From Henricia sp. BOLD:AAB3569 (Eukaryota > Echinodermata > Asteroidea > Spinulosida > Echinasteridae), in assembly GCA_037783545.1 (NCBI GenBank), contig JBBELK010000218.1, positions 1,426,001 through 1,490,000 on the forward strand: a stretch of 64,000 bases of DNA. The letters are read 5' to 3'. Both the position numbers and the translations under genes were made by a program. Under the pieces are notes generated by a model. It saw only the letters and a list, made by a program, of their open reading frames with translations, was not told where the DNA came from and searched no databases. This document shows, in pieces, positions 13,201-21,925 of the stretch. Positions within the stretch are counted from its first letter, which is position 1; each line of letters starts with the position of its first letter.

Positions 13201-16200
13201 TTTAGGTCCGGGATGTTATACATGTATCTATAGGAGCCTCTAAAAGTGCCCTAATTTCTCTGCATTTTACATTGAAAACGGAAACACTATCCGAGGAAAT
13301 TATGCATATAGGCCTAATATTCGCTATCGTTCGATTGAGGTGAGTTACATAATTTCCTTAAAATAAAGGAGCGTGTCCAGGTCATATTTTCAGCACAGAT
13401 CAGATTTTTAGCCCCCATGCACTTTTCCCATGGGTGATTTTGATACCATATATCATATTTGTCATATTTTTCTCATTACCATTCTGAAAATTCGGGCTCT
13501 CAAGCCGTATATTTTCAAAGATATTGTAAAAAAAACCCCGATGTTTTGTAAACTAATTTATCTGGTTCCACAAAGCAGTGCAGTGATTACACTGACCTTT
13601 TTTGCTTCCATATCCAATTGGATAGTATATTTTGGGGAGGTGTTTTATATGATTGTCATAGGTTAGAGCGCAATCCATTTTCGAGAAGAAATCTGAACAC
13701 GCTCCTTTAAATTAAATGGAGATGAGTTACCGTTTGCCTCGGACGCAGTAAAAATGGACTTCAAGCGATGAACAAAGCGGTCCGCTGTGTTAATTTGGTC
13801 GGGTCTCTGTAGCAGCAGAACCAGCTCCAGCGGTTGTAGATAGCCATCCGAATCAACGTCGTACATTCCGAAGAGTTCTGATGGATTACAACTGAAATGT
13901 GTTAGCTTACAATAATTTTCAACTCGTGGCCTGTTTCTGGGGCCTGTTTCTGACGACCAATGGTCGGTCTTTGTCATCGGCAACCGAAGCCATTAATAAA
14001 TTGGTTTGTTGAACTAGTAATTACGTCGGAAACATGTTTCTGGTTATGCTCGTGAAAACAGGCCCCAGAGAAGAACTAATAGAAAGTGTGACGTCAGTTA
14101 CTACGGAGACTAGGTCTAAACATTCGCCGTCATCGCCGATAATCTAAAACGTCCATTGCTAAAGCGCAGGGAAACTTCACTGGTTTTAATGTATACCAGT
14201 AACCTTTGCAACACCTTTAAAAAAAAACTCCCCACCCCACCCCGATTAGTCAGCAGCTTTCTTTTACGCTGCCAACTTTGTCCCATGCGGAACTTATCTA
14301 TGTAAGGCGTGGTACCAATAATTGGACTCAACACGGCGCAAGTTTCAAAATAGCTCTGGCGCAACAGCAATTTCTGGTCGACTGTATAATAATCCTAATC
14401 TGCAACTTGATTGTAACGCCTCTGGCTACATTTATATACCTATTTCGCGTGTTTTTTTAAAGTGCCTTAATTTTCACAAAATCAGTTTGAGGTGCAAGTA
14501 TTTTAGGGATATAAAAAACAGAATGTAGGCCAGAGTGTGTAGGCCTACATAAGGAATGGGTTTCGAACTATTTTATTTTAACTAACCGTTTTCTGTTCAA
14601 GAAATAAAAGAAGCCCCAGTTTATTGTGTATCGACCGAAAAAAAAACACATCTTAAAGGAGCGTGTCCAGATCACATTATTTTTTTGAGCTCCCCATTTT
14701 TACCCATGGGTGTTGAGATTTTGATACAGTATAATTTGTCATATTTTTCTAATTACCATTCTGAAATTTCGCGCTCTGAATCCGTATATTTTCAAGGATA
14801 TCGTCAAAAAACCACTAATTTACCCGTTCCATAAAGCAGTGCAGTGATTACACACCAACCTTTCTGCTTCCACATCCAAATTGGAGATTGCAAATTTCCT
14901 GTTTTCTTCCCATGGATAGTATTTTGGGGAGGTATTTTATATGATTGTTAGGTTAGAACGAAATTCATTTTTTGGAAAAATCTAGACAAGTCCTTTAACC
15001 ATACATAATTACTATTTCTTTTATGTCCTATACAAAATATCCCGATACCATCTGGCAGATTGATACAGCCGGTCATAATTAGCCGCGCCTGCTTTTTGTA
15101 CAGAGTAATTAGTTTCCAAATTGAGCTATATATCTTAACTGAAAAGGCGTGATCATTTTACCAGTTAGCAGCTAACAAAATGCACTCTCTAAAAATATCT
15201 AGCTTATAAATCTGTCATTCCACGAGATTTTATTTTAATTGTTGAAGAATTATGCCCCACCAGAGAAAATAAATTGGATACATTTTGTCTTTATTTCAAA
15301 TCAAATCCTGTGGTTTTTCCCAGGTAGGCTATATAATACTTTTGGAGGATGAAAACGATAATTAGTTTTTTTTTTCTTCTCCGGAGTATACTTTAGTGAA
15401 GATGATTTTGCCCTAAGTTACAGCACGGCACCCGTCGTTCCAGGGGGAAAATGCAATTTTCTTAAAATATAAATCAGAACAAAATGTTGTTCACTTGTAG
15501 ATATTAACAAGGTACCGATCGACCAACCACTTTGGTATCACTTTCAAGACTGTTCCGCTTCAGTGTTTCCCTCAACGACGTGTGTACGTTTGAACAAAGT
15601 GATTCCGGCAGCAATGAAATGTGACATGTCCTGTTTCTGGGAGAATTCTGCAGACCCATTGTCATTTGAAATTACCCAATTTTGTTTTTCATGAGTTGAC
15701 AAGAAAAACATTACTGTGTTGATAGCAATGGTAACAAATTACAAATACCACATGAATTTATTTCCGTCCAAAATGGTATTTCATGCTGGAAATTGACAAC
15801 CGAAGGTGGTTTTCACACACAAAAAAGTCCCGTGCACGGGACGTTTTACCATTCACTTATACACAAAATCCATATGTTTTTAAGGTATTCTGAAGCATTG
15901 ATGCATTTAGGTAGCTAAATTTTCTTCAGGCTAGTTTAACAACATTCTTCGTTAGATATGTTACACTCTTATTTCACGAATCTTTTAAAAGTTTGATCTT
16001 GCAAATGATACATAGGGCCTTTAGGGCTACATGTACATGTATATCAGAAAACTAATTTTGTTGGGCTATGATGAACCCGGTTAAACCTGCATGGACCGGC
16101 GTTTTGTACATTGTATACAAATAAAAAGATTTTATATTTTTTATAAGCGTTGAGATATAGTTCGCTCTAAGCGGCTTCACTTACCAGCTAGGCTTGGAGC

Positions 16201-16350
16201 ACCGATGCTAGTGTGCCCGTTGCTAGGAGCTTGTCTCTTGAGAATTGCTAAGGGATCAGCATGATGGCTTGGCAAAGCCGCTAAGATGGGAAGACACGCC
16301 GCAAGAAGAACCAGTAGACAACGTAGGACGGACGATTCACGGAACACCAT
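808..16350 (-). CDS. Secreted four-EF-hand protein, multi-exon gene, family not recognised
   Basis: Gene-level entry. Exons in transcript order (plus coordinates): 16350-16185, 13891-13731, 13022-12893, 12613-12495, 8668-8605, 7405-7301, 6572-6397, 4790-4650, 2357-2176, 1212-808. All introns are GT-AG, and every junction after the second exon keeps reading frame. Exon 1 ends in phase 1 but exon 2 needs phase 2, so one short exon in 13.9-16.2 kb was probably not found. The protein is about 550 residues plus that exon. It starts with a signal peptide, then four EF-hand loops (DVDSDGYLQPLE, EANGDGKLDLAE, DENGDHLLNRAE, DANGDGTVDEIE; the last three assembled across junctions), then about 350 residues I cannot assign. 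EF-hands bind calcium; secretion suggests an extracellular or secretory-pathway role (inference). The acceptors at 8668 and 7405 are less certain than the others. Confidence 0.78.
1330..1540. repeat. Interspersed repeat with ATTGGCAGCCAACGG motif
   Basis: GCGCCATTGGCAGCCAACGG, CACCGGGTAAACTCCTTACT and CTTGCTCAGGGGGCACGGGT are shared in order with 21655-21925, 28256-28530 and 45010-45300. Confidence 0.65.
2176..2357 (-). CDS. EF-hand gene exon, unassigned C-terminal region
   Basis: The acceptor ATAAGCAG at 2358 gives VGMLYVCITNKAFYIETG and continues through NNLYHAGGYEEL to LESVFILSAYR. The donor is TACAGG|GTGAGT. The exon is 60 codons plus two leading bases, so it ends in phase 0. Confidence 0.83.
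2640..3226. mobile_element. TTAA-flanked non-autonomous element, family 1, copy 1
   Basis: Begins TTAA-AGGGCCCCTTATTTAGG and ends ACAGGCCCT-TTAA. Closely similar copies lie at 40162-40733 and 42895-43475, with diverged ones at about 31085-31710 (reverse) and 41690-42090. No coding capacity. It sits downstream of exon 8 in an EF-hand gene intron. Confidence 0.8.
3318..3795. mobile_element. Element with TAAGGTCCGTTTTTCATC inverted ends
   Basis: Left end TAAGGTCCGTTTTTCATCTG and right end CGGATGAAAAACGGACCTA. The A/T-rich interior has (AAAT)n and short repeats of the end. No coding capacity seen. Confidence 0.65.
4235..4489. mobile_element. Foldback element with TACCCCGTTCACACA ends
   Basis: TACCCCGTTCACACAG on the left is the complement of ATGTGTGAACGGGGTA on the right. 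The interior also pairs (CGTGGGAGAGC/TCCTCCCACG). Confidence 0.65.
4650..4790 (-). CDS. EF-hand gene exon, unassigned C-terminal region
   Basis: After acceptor CTCTTTCAAG it reads GSFPYANFATFVGSNERI and continues to GMPGVQVNYP. The donor is CCAG|GTAGGA. Phase joins PKG to SFPYANF without a gap. Confidence 0.85.
6397..6572 (-). CDS. EF-hand gene exon, unassigned C-terminal region
   Basis: It reads LYDTMTSGNLRVVINFYEK, then a proline-rich ITPPPDFPTF and a stretch ending NVDPK. The acceptor TTTCCTGCACCAG and donor AAAG|GTACGT are both good, and both phases match the neighbours. Confidence 0.85.
7301..7405 (-). CDS. EF-hand gene exon after the EF-hand block
   Basis: It reads LDNRLRFDFKIVHSHGRRE and continues to NLASIF, with a strong donor TTTGA|GTAAGT that fits the next exon exactly (Glu-Leu-Tyr). 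The start is placed at 7405 after a pyrimidine-rich acceptor (TAATTCTGTGCCTTAAG). An AG at 7391 would also keep frame and shorten the exon by five codons. Confidence 0.7.
8104..8199. mobile_element. Short palindromic MITE with GCATGGCGGCCATGACAG arms
   Basis: ATAGACCTTATGCATGGCGG at the left is mirrored by GCCGTGCATAAGGTCTAT at the right. A longer relative is at 9370-9518. Confidence 0.75.
8605..8668 (-). CDS. EF-hand gene, short 64-bp exon (weak boundaries)
   Basis: Chosen because it is the reading that joins both neighbours in phase: it starts with AA, which completes Glu at position 12 of EF-hand 4, and ends in phase 2 to meet the next exon. It reads NRCDNYIWQTGWRYSFGEKA. The acceptor follows GAGGAG and the donor is GTGCTT, both below average. 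Use of the AG three bases earlier would put Gly at the loop position and add one residue. Confidence 0.55.
8800..8945 (-). mobile_element. Partial tRNA-derived SINE (reverse)
   Basis: The reverse complement matches the 58.95 kb SINE body from GGGTCAGTATGTGGATTGGG to TCTAAAACTGAGCATTTTT. The tRNA head is absent. Confidence 0.65.
9258..9312 (-). mobile_element. SINE tRNA-head fragment
   Basis: The reverse complement has CCTCTGTGGCCCTGGTTCG and AATCCCGTCCGGGTC, the B-box half of the SINE at 58.95 kb. It ends at an A/T-rich stretch. Confidence 0.55.
9370..9518. mobile_element. Palindromic MITE, longer relative of 8104-8199
   Basis: Left TAGAGCCTTTGCATGGCGG and right GGCCGCCGGTACAGAAGCTC frame a 60-bp loop. 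The CATGACAGGGGGCAG arm is shared with 8104-8199. Confidence 0.7.
10021..10170. repeat. Diverged 165-bp MITE
   Basis: ACTAAAAGGAAAACGTCACCC, AAAACCAGTGAACGGTTTCC and AAGATTACCAGCGAACG follow the order of 11757-11921. Confidence 0.6.
10371..10620. mobile_element. MITE with long inverted ends, copy 1
   Basis: Left end ACTGGATGAAGTATGCAATA ... CCGGCCGCCATTGTACCCCA; right end GGTGGGGTACAATGGCGGAC ... TCGTTGCTTCCTCCAGTG. Matches 11526-11711. Coding-looking frames inside come from the arms. Confidence 0.7.
11526..11711. mobile_element. MITE with long inverted ends, copy 2
   Basis: Same ends as 10371-10620 (AACTGGATGAAGTTTGC, GTCGTTGCTTCATCCAGT). It is shorter because about 65 bp of the middle is missing. 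Confidence 0.7.
11740..12057. mobile_element. Palindromic MITE carrying a second MITE
   Basis: Same ends and body as 61938-62089, but split at GAAT|AGCC by a 165 bp element at 11757-11921. Compared with the intact copy the host reads GAATAGCC, so the join duplicates AT. Confidence 0.8.
11757..11921. mobile_element. 165-bp MITE with AGACTACTAAAGTG ends (nested)
   Basis: Terminal inverted repeat AGACTACTAAAGTG/CACTTTAGTAGTCT. The interior is also largely self-complementary. A closely related copy lies at 24740-24903; more diverged ones at 10021-10170, 14083-14230, 17404-17570, 24988-25133 and 42117-42243. Confidence 0.75.
12495..12613 (-). CDS. EF-hand gene exon: end of EF-hand 3 and EF-hand 4
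   Basis: It completes loop 3 as NRAE and encodes EF-hand 4 (RTDANGDGTVDEI). The donor ATCG|GTAAGA cuts the codon for loop position 12. Loop 3 has His instead of Gly at position 6. The long pyrimidine-rich acceptor (TTTCTTTTTTTCAG) supports the boundary. Confidence 0.88.
12893..13022 (-). CDS. EF-hand gene exon: end of EF-hand 2 and start of EF-hand 3
   Basis: The acceptor TTTCTTTCAG|GAGACGG restores the frame as GDGKLDLAEF. The exon ends inside the third loop (DENGDHLL), at donor CTCAA|GTAGGC. Loop 2 has Glu in place of the usual first Asp, so its calcium affinity may be reduced. Confidence 0.87.
13363..13710. mobile_element. TTAA-flanked non-autonomous element, family 2, copy 2
   Basis: Starts TAAAGGAGCGTGTCCAGGTC and ends CTGAACACGCTCCT-TTAA, with terminal inverted repeats of about 14 bp. 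It ends 20 bp before the donor of an EF-hand exon. Confidence 0.75.
13731..13891 (-). CDS. EF-hand gene exon: canonical EF-hand 1 and start of EF-hand 2
   Basis: The frame reads NPSELFGMY followed by DVDSDGYLQPLE, a canonical calcium loop with Asp at 1, 3 and 5, Gly at 6 and Glu at 12. The acceptor (branch-like GCTAAC, then CATTTCAG) is good. The donor AACG|GTAACT splits the second EF-hand loop, which continues in the next exon as DGKLDLAEF. Confidence 0.88.
14653..14998. mobile_element. TTAA-flanked non-autonomous element, family 2, copy 1
   Basis: Begins TTAA-AGGAGCGTGTCCAGATC and ends ATCTAGACAAGTCCT-TTAA. It is similar to 13363-13710 throughout, including CAAAGCAGTGCAGTGATTAC. It lies in an intron of the EF-hand gene. 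Confidence 0.75.
15640..15830. repeat. Reverse family-4 fragment
   Basis: The reverse complement matches the family-4 middle and right parts, including GAGTTGACAAGAAAAAC and TTGATAGCAATGGTAAC. A sequence next to it (15500-15640) recurs near 56870-57030. Confidence 0.55.
16185..16350 (-). CDS. Exon 1 of EF-hand gene: signal peptide
   Basis: The ATG is at 16350-16348. It opens a reading frame with a hydrophobic core (CLLVLLAACLPILAAL), a typical secretion signal, followed by a polar stretch ending SIGAPSLA. The donor CTG|GTAAGT at 16185/16184 is strong. The exon ends after the first base of a codon, which does not match the next recognised exon. Confidence 0.8.
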
Positions 16351-16384
16351 GATGAGAGAGGATTCTGCACATATAAAGACATAG

Positions 16385-16730
16385 GCCTATTACATGATTG
16401 GAAGGCAAAACAGCATTACATAACTAAAGAATAATGTTGATAAACTGTCTTGTAGACATTTCAGCCACATAGATGCAGTATAATACTTCAGAAAACCTGA
16501 AAAAAATCATGCATGGTTTTTATGTTGAAAGAATCAATGGTAAACAAAATTGTGTCTGCATTTTTTTAAAAACACCTTCAGTTGACAATTGTTTTCACAT
16601 GTACCATTTTACACGGAAAAAAAGAATGTGGTGTTTGTTACCATTGCTATCAACACTTTTAGTCAGGTTGTTCTTGTCAACTCGTGAAGTAAAAAGTTTG
16701 GGTAATTTGAGCTTTAAACATGATTATAAA
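16385..16730. repeat. Family-4 element copy upstream of the EF-hand gene
   Basis: Matches family 4 from ATTACATGATTGGAA through CCACATAGATGCAGTAT to CTCGTGAAGTAAAAAGTTTG and GAGCTTTAAA. It begins about 35 bp upstream of the EF-hand gene start codon, so it may lie in its 5' region. Confidence 0.6.
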
Positions 16731-17403
16731 ATTTAAAAACTAAGGTCCAAACTTTTAAAAAGTGAAATTAGTTGCCTCACGCTCCTATCCTAACAAAACC
16801 GCTGTCAAAGTAAAATCAACCAAAAAATGAAAATAACACGAGAATTTAGTTCATAAAATTCTGCAAGCATCGCTGTTAGGTATTACATACATACCTCTAT
16901 AGTGAACGTCTTCGCAATTTGTTGATACGTACAGACAGAAACACCGAAACACGAAAACAATTTGTGAAGTTGTGAGGCAGTAGGTCTGCCCTTTTATCGA
17001 ATTTTGCTCAGAAAACCTAATTTCTTGACTAAATACCTGTGATGAAAAAATATATAGTTTCTCAAAGACCATGGTTGAGAAACGTCTGTAATGGCTAGCA
17101 ATGACGCACAAAATATAATCCAAAAGATTGTTTTTTCGTATATGGCATTTCAATTTTGATACATGTGATCCCCCAAAAAGCAATAAGCATCCCAAAGTGA
17201 TTAAAGTGCGATCCAGTTCGCAGTATAGTGTAACTGAAGTCGGCATTGTTCTACAAATGTAAACGTCATTCCTTAGCTATAGACGAAAACAAGGCATTTA
17301 TTCACTTATTTTTTTAAAGTTCTTTCTTTCTTTAAGATTTCTCGAGGGGTTTACGAAGATGTATAGAAATTGAATTGTACCCTAGCTTTATTCGATTGGA
17401 CTG

Positions 17404-17570
17404 CCAAAGTGAATGCGTCACATCTTGTTAGTTCCCTGGGCAATAAAGTTATAGGCCTACGTCACCCTTTGCATGAACTGTTTCCCTGCGCTTTAGCAAT
17501 AGACGTTTTAGATTACCAGCGAATCTATAGACCCAGTTATCCTGACTGACGTCATGCCTTAATAGTCCAG
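17404..17570. repeat. Diverged 165-bp MITE
   Basis: Contains GTCACCCTTTGCATGAACTG, CAATAGACGTTTTAGATTAC and CAGCGAATCTATAGACCCAG in the same order as 11757-11921. Ends are decayed. Confidence 0.6.
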
Positions 17571-18393
17571 CCGCCGATTTCACGACAAAGTGCGTAGCTT
17601 TCACAACTTTTGAAAATGGCACAAGCTCCATAGCTTGCGTGTAATTATCGCAGGAATGTTGCGCAACTTAAGCCGGCCGTAATTGCGTTTCGTCCGTGAT
17701 CTGATCACGATAGCGCATGTTGTGCAGTTGCATCACAAGGTGTACGGGTTTAGCAATGGTGATGTGGTCACAATTTTGTGTACGTGTCCGTCGCAACGCA
17801 ATCGCAGAATTTCGAGCATGCTCGAGCTTCAGTTCTTGCTTGTCACACAAGATTTGCAATTATCAACCGTAATCTACCTTTGGAGACGGTCAGTGTATAT
17901 ATATGTCTAAAATGTACAGAAGCAAAATTAATCGCAAGAAACCTAACGCAAACTGTTTTGTTTCGACAAACAACACGCACGGCGCGAACATTTATGCCTG
18001 AAATGGTAGGTTACCCCTCGCCTCGGAAGTCCTTCGCCCAGGAGTTAAGCCCTCTAACAATTTAAATCAGAAGTTTATGTACACGATACTGGATGGGATG
18101 CCAGTCCATTGCTGCAGGTCCACCCCAGCAACTAGTTCGGTTTCCCGAACCGTATTTGCTGGTACCTACTTTATACGGATGAGAGAGACAATGTGGAGTG
18201 AAGTGTCTTGTCCAAGGACCTCGGACCTCTCGACCGAAAGTCGAACCATGGACCTCACGACCGAAAGTCCGACACGCTATCCACTATACCACCACGTCTC
18301 CACTCAAGGAACTTGAATTCACCCTTAAACCATGTATTATTTGCATAATAATATATTGTTCAGATGGCCAGTTTGATGAGCATCATTGGTAAT

Positions 18394-18885
18394 CTCGAAA
18401 ATCAGAAATGTTCACAGATTTACGCCTAACTTTCACAATATAAACATGATGACCGTAGAAAACTTCCCCTGAAATGGTTTTGTCTGAACTGTTATAGTCT
18501 TTGAGAAATGAGTAAAACAATTAGTTTTCGTTTCATGAGACGAAAATTCAATTCGCCCCAAAACCATTTCGCCCAAGTGCCATTTCGCCCCCAACCACTT
18601 CGCCCGAGTGCCATTTCGCCCCAAATTACTTCGTCCAAACACTACATCGCCCAAATGCCACTTCGCCCTAAAACCACTTCGTGCACAGGCCGTGGTTCAG
18701 GGCGAAGTGGTTTTGGGGCGAAATGACTGCAAACCCTTTTTTGACTGTTTTCTCAAAAGTTATACGAAGTTACGGAGCTGGTTTTTGCTTAGGTTGGTTT
18801 TAATCATGCATATCTTCAATCACACAGGGGGATAAAACTATTTGTAACAGTTTACCAATCATGTATACTATCTTTAAACTTAAAC
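18394..18885. mobile_element. Element carrying a TTCGCCC array, copy 1
   Basis: An array at 18541-18727 has about ten degenerate units of TTCGCCC plus AAACCACTTCG or AGTGCCA, ending in an inverted set GGGCGAAGTGGTTTTGGGGC. Flanks (TCAGAAATGTTCACAGATTT on the left, GACTGCAAACCCTTTTTTGA on the right) match the copy at 39436-39905. Confidence 0.75.
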
Positions 18886-19180
18886 CGCGCCACATTATCC
18901 TCCAAGCACGTGGAGCCGCCTGGACACTAATACCATGTACCAGGTCTGTGCACCGAGACTTTGGAATGCCCTGCCACTGTTAGTACGTGGTGCCGTTTCA
19001 AATGAAATTTTTAAAGGATCTCTTAAAACACATTTTTTTAGGAAGATATAAAATTGTCAAATTATTTTGTACTTTTTAATGTGCTGTATTTTAATGTGTT
19101 TTTACTGTATTTGTAAAGCGCCCTGAGATAATTTTTATGGAGGGCGCTCTATAAGAATTGATTATTATTATTATTATTAT
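18880..19180 (+). mobile_element. CR1-like retrotransposon 3' end fragment
   Basis: The frame VCAPRLWNALPLLVRGAVSN then FKGSLKTHFFRKI and stop is the end of the reverse transcriptase. A 3' UTR follows with GCGCCCTGAGATAA and GGAGGGCGCTCTATAAG, ending in (ATT)n. Only the last 300 bp remain. Confidence 0.75.
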
Positions 19181-20027
19181 GTACTATGCAAATAAACTGC
19201 ACATTGGTCAAATATTGACAGCAACAGAAGGTATTGTAAATCAAATTTGGCAACTGAAATGGAACTAGTTTTGAGAGCGAAAATGTGGGTGCTCCCCGAA
19301 ACTCTAAGGCGCATCTTTGCAACAAAACGAATGACATTTTGAAGGCATATTTTGTGGAAGAATTTATTCTACATGAAAGTCTTTCCTTTTATTAGTGATA
19401 ATATGACAGAACCAGATGCCACCGAGGCCAAACGACTATTATCTGTCGGGTGGAAGGGCACAAACTACAGTTTGTTTCGACAACGACAAAATACCGAAAC
19501 CGGAACACGTCAAACCCACCCAAAGTAGCCTGGCCTGAGTTGTGGTTTCGAGATTGAGGGAAAGCGTGCATGTCAGGGCCGTCTATTGGTTCCCAAAGGC
19601 TGTTCAAGGCAACGTCACATATCGGGCAGGAAGTTGCGAGTTTTTCCTGTAAGTTTTAGATAGTGCTCATTGCCGGGCACTGAAGTGTAGTTGTTGGTGT
19701 TTGGCAGTCGCATTGATAATGCCTCAGTCGATGCTGTTCTTATTTTAAACCCACAAAACATCAGAAAAACTCACAAAAGGACAGATGTATCGGAGTTTTA
19801 CGATACCGAAACACGCAATGTCCGAAGGAGTTGTTGCTGTTTTTATCAACCGGTTATGATCGTGTGCTTGTGGGGAGGCACGGAACTGACGAAGCTAACA
19901 AAGAACGAACCGTATATTTACACGAATATTGTTCGATTCTTCTGTCTGTGATTTCCAAAACCGAGTGTGGTTTCTACTCAGCTTTACCATTCCCACGGTG
20001 ATCGTTTGAGAGACACGTTTCTTCAAC

Positions 20028-21317
20028 ATGAACCTGCTTGCATTAATGACTATGACCGTGTTTCTGTGCTCAGTTCAGGCCGAAAGTGAGTTGGAGTGCT
20101 CGGTCAATAAAACTCGAGACAGCGGCCCGGTGAGTATAGACGACTACGCCACCTTCACGTGCCGCTGGAGGAGCAGCGAAAACGGGACTGAGAATCTCAA
20201 CTGGTACAGAACCGCATCCGAGAAAGAAATCATCAAGATGTCCTCCGTCGACGGGGAATTGGTGTGGCTGTTGACGGGCCAGGACAACGGCGTAGAATTC
20301 CGCTGCTACGGTCAGAATCTCACCTCGATGAAAGTGTCGCAATGCTCGATTGTACCTCTCGCAATAACCCCAACGGTGTCGGTTCGCAGCCTCGGTAACA
20401 AATTGATCTTGGGTGGAGGGGCAGCCTTTATGTGTGATGCCGAGGGTTTGCCCTCAATCACCGGCTACAGGTGGTATGTGGATGACATGGAGAGCGACCG
20501 TTTCAGGGATCGATTAACGAGCAGAGATAACGACAGCATCATCGCGATAGCAAATTTACTGAGATCAGACAATGGCAGTGTGATCACGTGCGAAGCGTAC
20601 GTGCCATCGGGTCTAGCAGCTAATGCGAGCTTGACGATCGACCTGGAGCTACCGACCCCGGACGAGCCGCCCGGTGGTGGCTCCGTGGATCTGTGGATCT
20701 TCATCGCCTGCGCAGCGGCCGGCGGAATACCGGTCTTCGTCCTGCTCGTGATCTGCCTCGTGTGGTGTCTCCGCAAAGCACACACCAGCAGAGGCTCACG
20801 ATCCCGGAAGAAGCGCAGCCAGTCTCGTCGGCATATCGTCCTGAATGAGGAGACCAATGAAGCTCGCGATCGACCGCCCTGTGAGACTACAACGGAAACC
20901 ACCCTGAACGAAACGCTGGGAAACGGCCAGAGCCCACCGCTTAATATGTACCAGGATGATGGTACCAATCCTCCGCCTCATAAACCAGCACCGCCACCCA
21001 CCGTGGAGCCAGACGACATGTACGTCAACACGCCTGCTCCGAGAGCTGCTGGTTCGGCCGCAGCAACCATGCCTCATCTGGGACAGCGAAAAACATCAGC
21101 ACCGACATACTACAACGCGCCTAACTTATCGCACCAACGGAAGAAGACCGAATATGAGAATGTGACCTGCTCCGGAGACGAACTCAACCAAACTCATGAC
21201 AACTCGTCCCTAGATGGCGACGCGTACGAGAATATAGCTCCTTCCCGCCCTTTATCACCGAAACCAGTATTATGCCATACTTCCTCCATGCCGAACTTTC
21301 AACATGTACCAAATTAA
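20028..21317 (+). CDS. Single-exon Ig-like transmembrane receptor with tyrosine-rich tail, copy A
   Basis: Uninterrupted 429-codon frame. Residues 1-18 are a signal peptide ending SVQA. Ig-like domain 1 has Cys45 and Cys93 with Trp59 between them, plus an extra Cys24/Cys106 pair. Ig-like domain 2 has Cys136 and Cys188. A proline/glycine-rich stalk is followed by a transmembrane helix at about 220-248 and a basic stop-transfer stretch. The cytoplasmic tail of about 180 residues has Tyr motifs MYVNTP, YYNAP, EYENV and AYENI (pY-x-N type) and proline-rich segments (PPPHKPAPPP, RPLSPKP). pY-x-N is the known consensus for Grb2-type SH2 domains and PxxP binds SH3 domains, so signalling through adaptor proteins is inferred. 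N-glycosylation sequons are frequent in the ectodomain. Single-exon structure is unusual for an Ig receptor. The start is the only Met before the signal peptide. Ligand unknown. Confidence 0.9.
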   Translation: MNLLALMTMTVFLCSVQAESELECSVNKTRDSGPVSIDDYATFTCRWRSSENGTENLNWYRTASEKEIIKMSSVDGELVWLLTGQDNGVEFRCYGQNLTSMKVSQCSIVPLAITPTVSVRSLGNKLILGGGAAFMCDAEGLPSITGYRWYVDDMESDRFRDRLTSRDNDSIIAIANLLRSDNGSVITCEAYVPSGLAANASLTIDLELPTPDEPPGGGSVDLWIFIACAAAGGIPVFVLLVICLVWCLRKAHTSRGSRSRKKRSQSRRHIVLNEETNEARDRPPCETTTETTLNETLGNGQSPPLNMYQDDGTNPPPHKPAPPPTVEPDDMYVNTPAPRAAGSAAATMPHLGQRKTSAPTYYNAPNLSHQRKKTEYENVTCSGDELNQTHDNSSLDGDAYENIAPSRPLSPKPVLCHTSSMPNFQHVPN

Positions 21318-21378
21318 AAGTACTCTTCCCCAAATTTGGATATATCGGTGATACTAAAAAGCACTCTCGAGGTGATAC

Positions 21379-21384
21379 AATAAA
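21379..21384 (+). terminator. Poly(A) signal of Ig gene copy A
   Basis: AATAAA 62 bases after the stop codon. The same sequence context is conserved after copy B. Confidence 0.6.
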
Positions 21385-21654
21385 ATATGGCCCAAAAGTA
21401 TCCAATATGTCGCCGTATTATCTAACGAAAAGAGGTTTCGACGTTTTGGAACCAATGTCAAAGTCTTGTCTCCAAATGCCAAAAGCTTATCCAACGGTTG
21501 CTAATGCGGTGAGGGACGATACCATACCAAACAGTGAATTTTGTTTAGGGTGAAATGCAGTAAAGGTTCATCGCGCCCTCGTAATTTAGACCCAAGCTAA
21601 CTTCTGTTAAGTTCTGTATATGATCCTAATTTTAATTTAGTGGGTTTATGGGAT

Positions 21655-21925
21655 ATTGCAGCCCGTAGGCTGAATTGCATGAAACATACAAGTGCCTTCC
21701 ACCTAAACATCGAGATACACAGGTGGGTGGCGCCATTGGCAGCTGACGGCTAGAGACACCGGGGAATTTTCCTACTCTTTCACTAAAGAGCGATCAGTAT
21801 CTTTTAAGTGCGTTACACAACTCACTGGACCAATTTAGCAATTGTTGTTAAGTGCCTTGCTCAAGGGCACATGTATCACGACGTGTATCAATCCGGCAAC
21901 TCCAACTTGTTGCGAGTCAATGACC
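21655..21925. repeat. Interspersed repeat (same family as 1.33 kb)
   Basis: GGCGCCATTGGCAGCTGACG, AGAGACACCGGGGAATTTTC and GTGCCTTGCTCAAGGGCACA. The matching copy at 28.26 kb shows that it was duplicated with the Ig gene. Confidence 0.7.

Larger units (their letters stand above)
16731..19771. other. Intergenic interval upstream of Ig copy A
   Basis: Holds a diverged MITE (17.40 kb), hairpin fragment (17.57-17.70 kb), a repeat with dyad units at 18.07-18.31 kb, the TTCGCCC element and a retrotransposon tail. No coding exon was supported. Confidence 0.5.
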
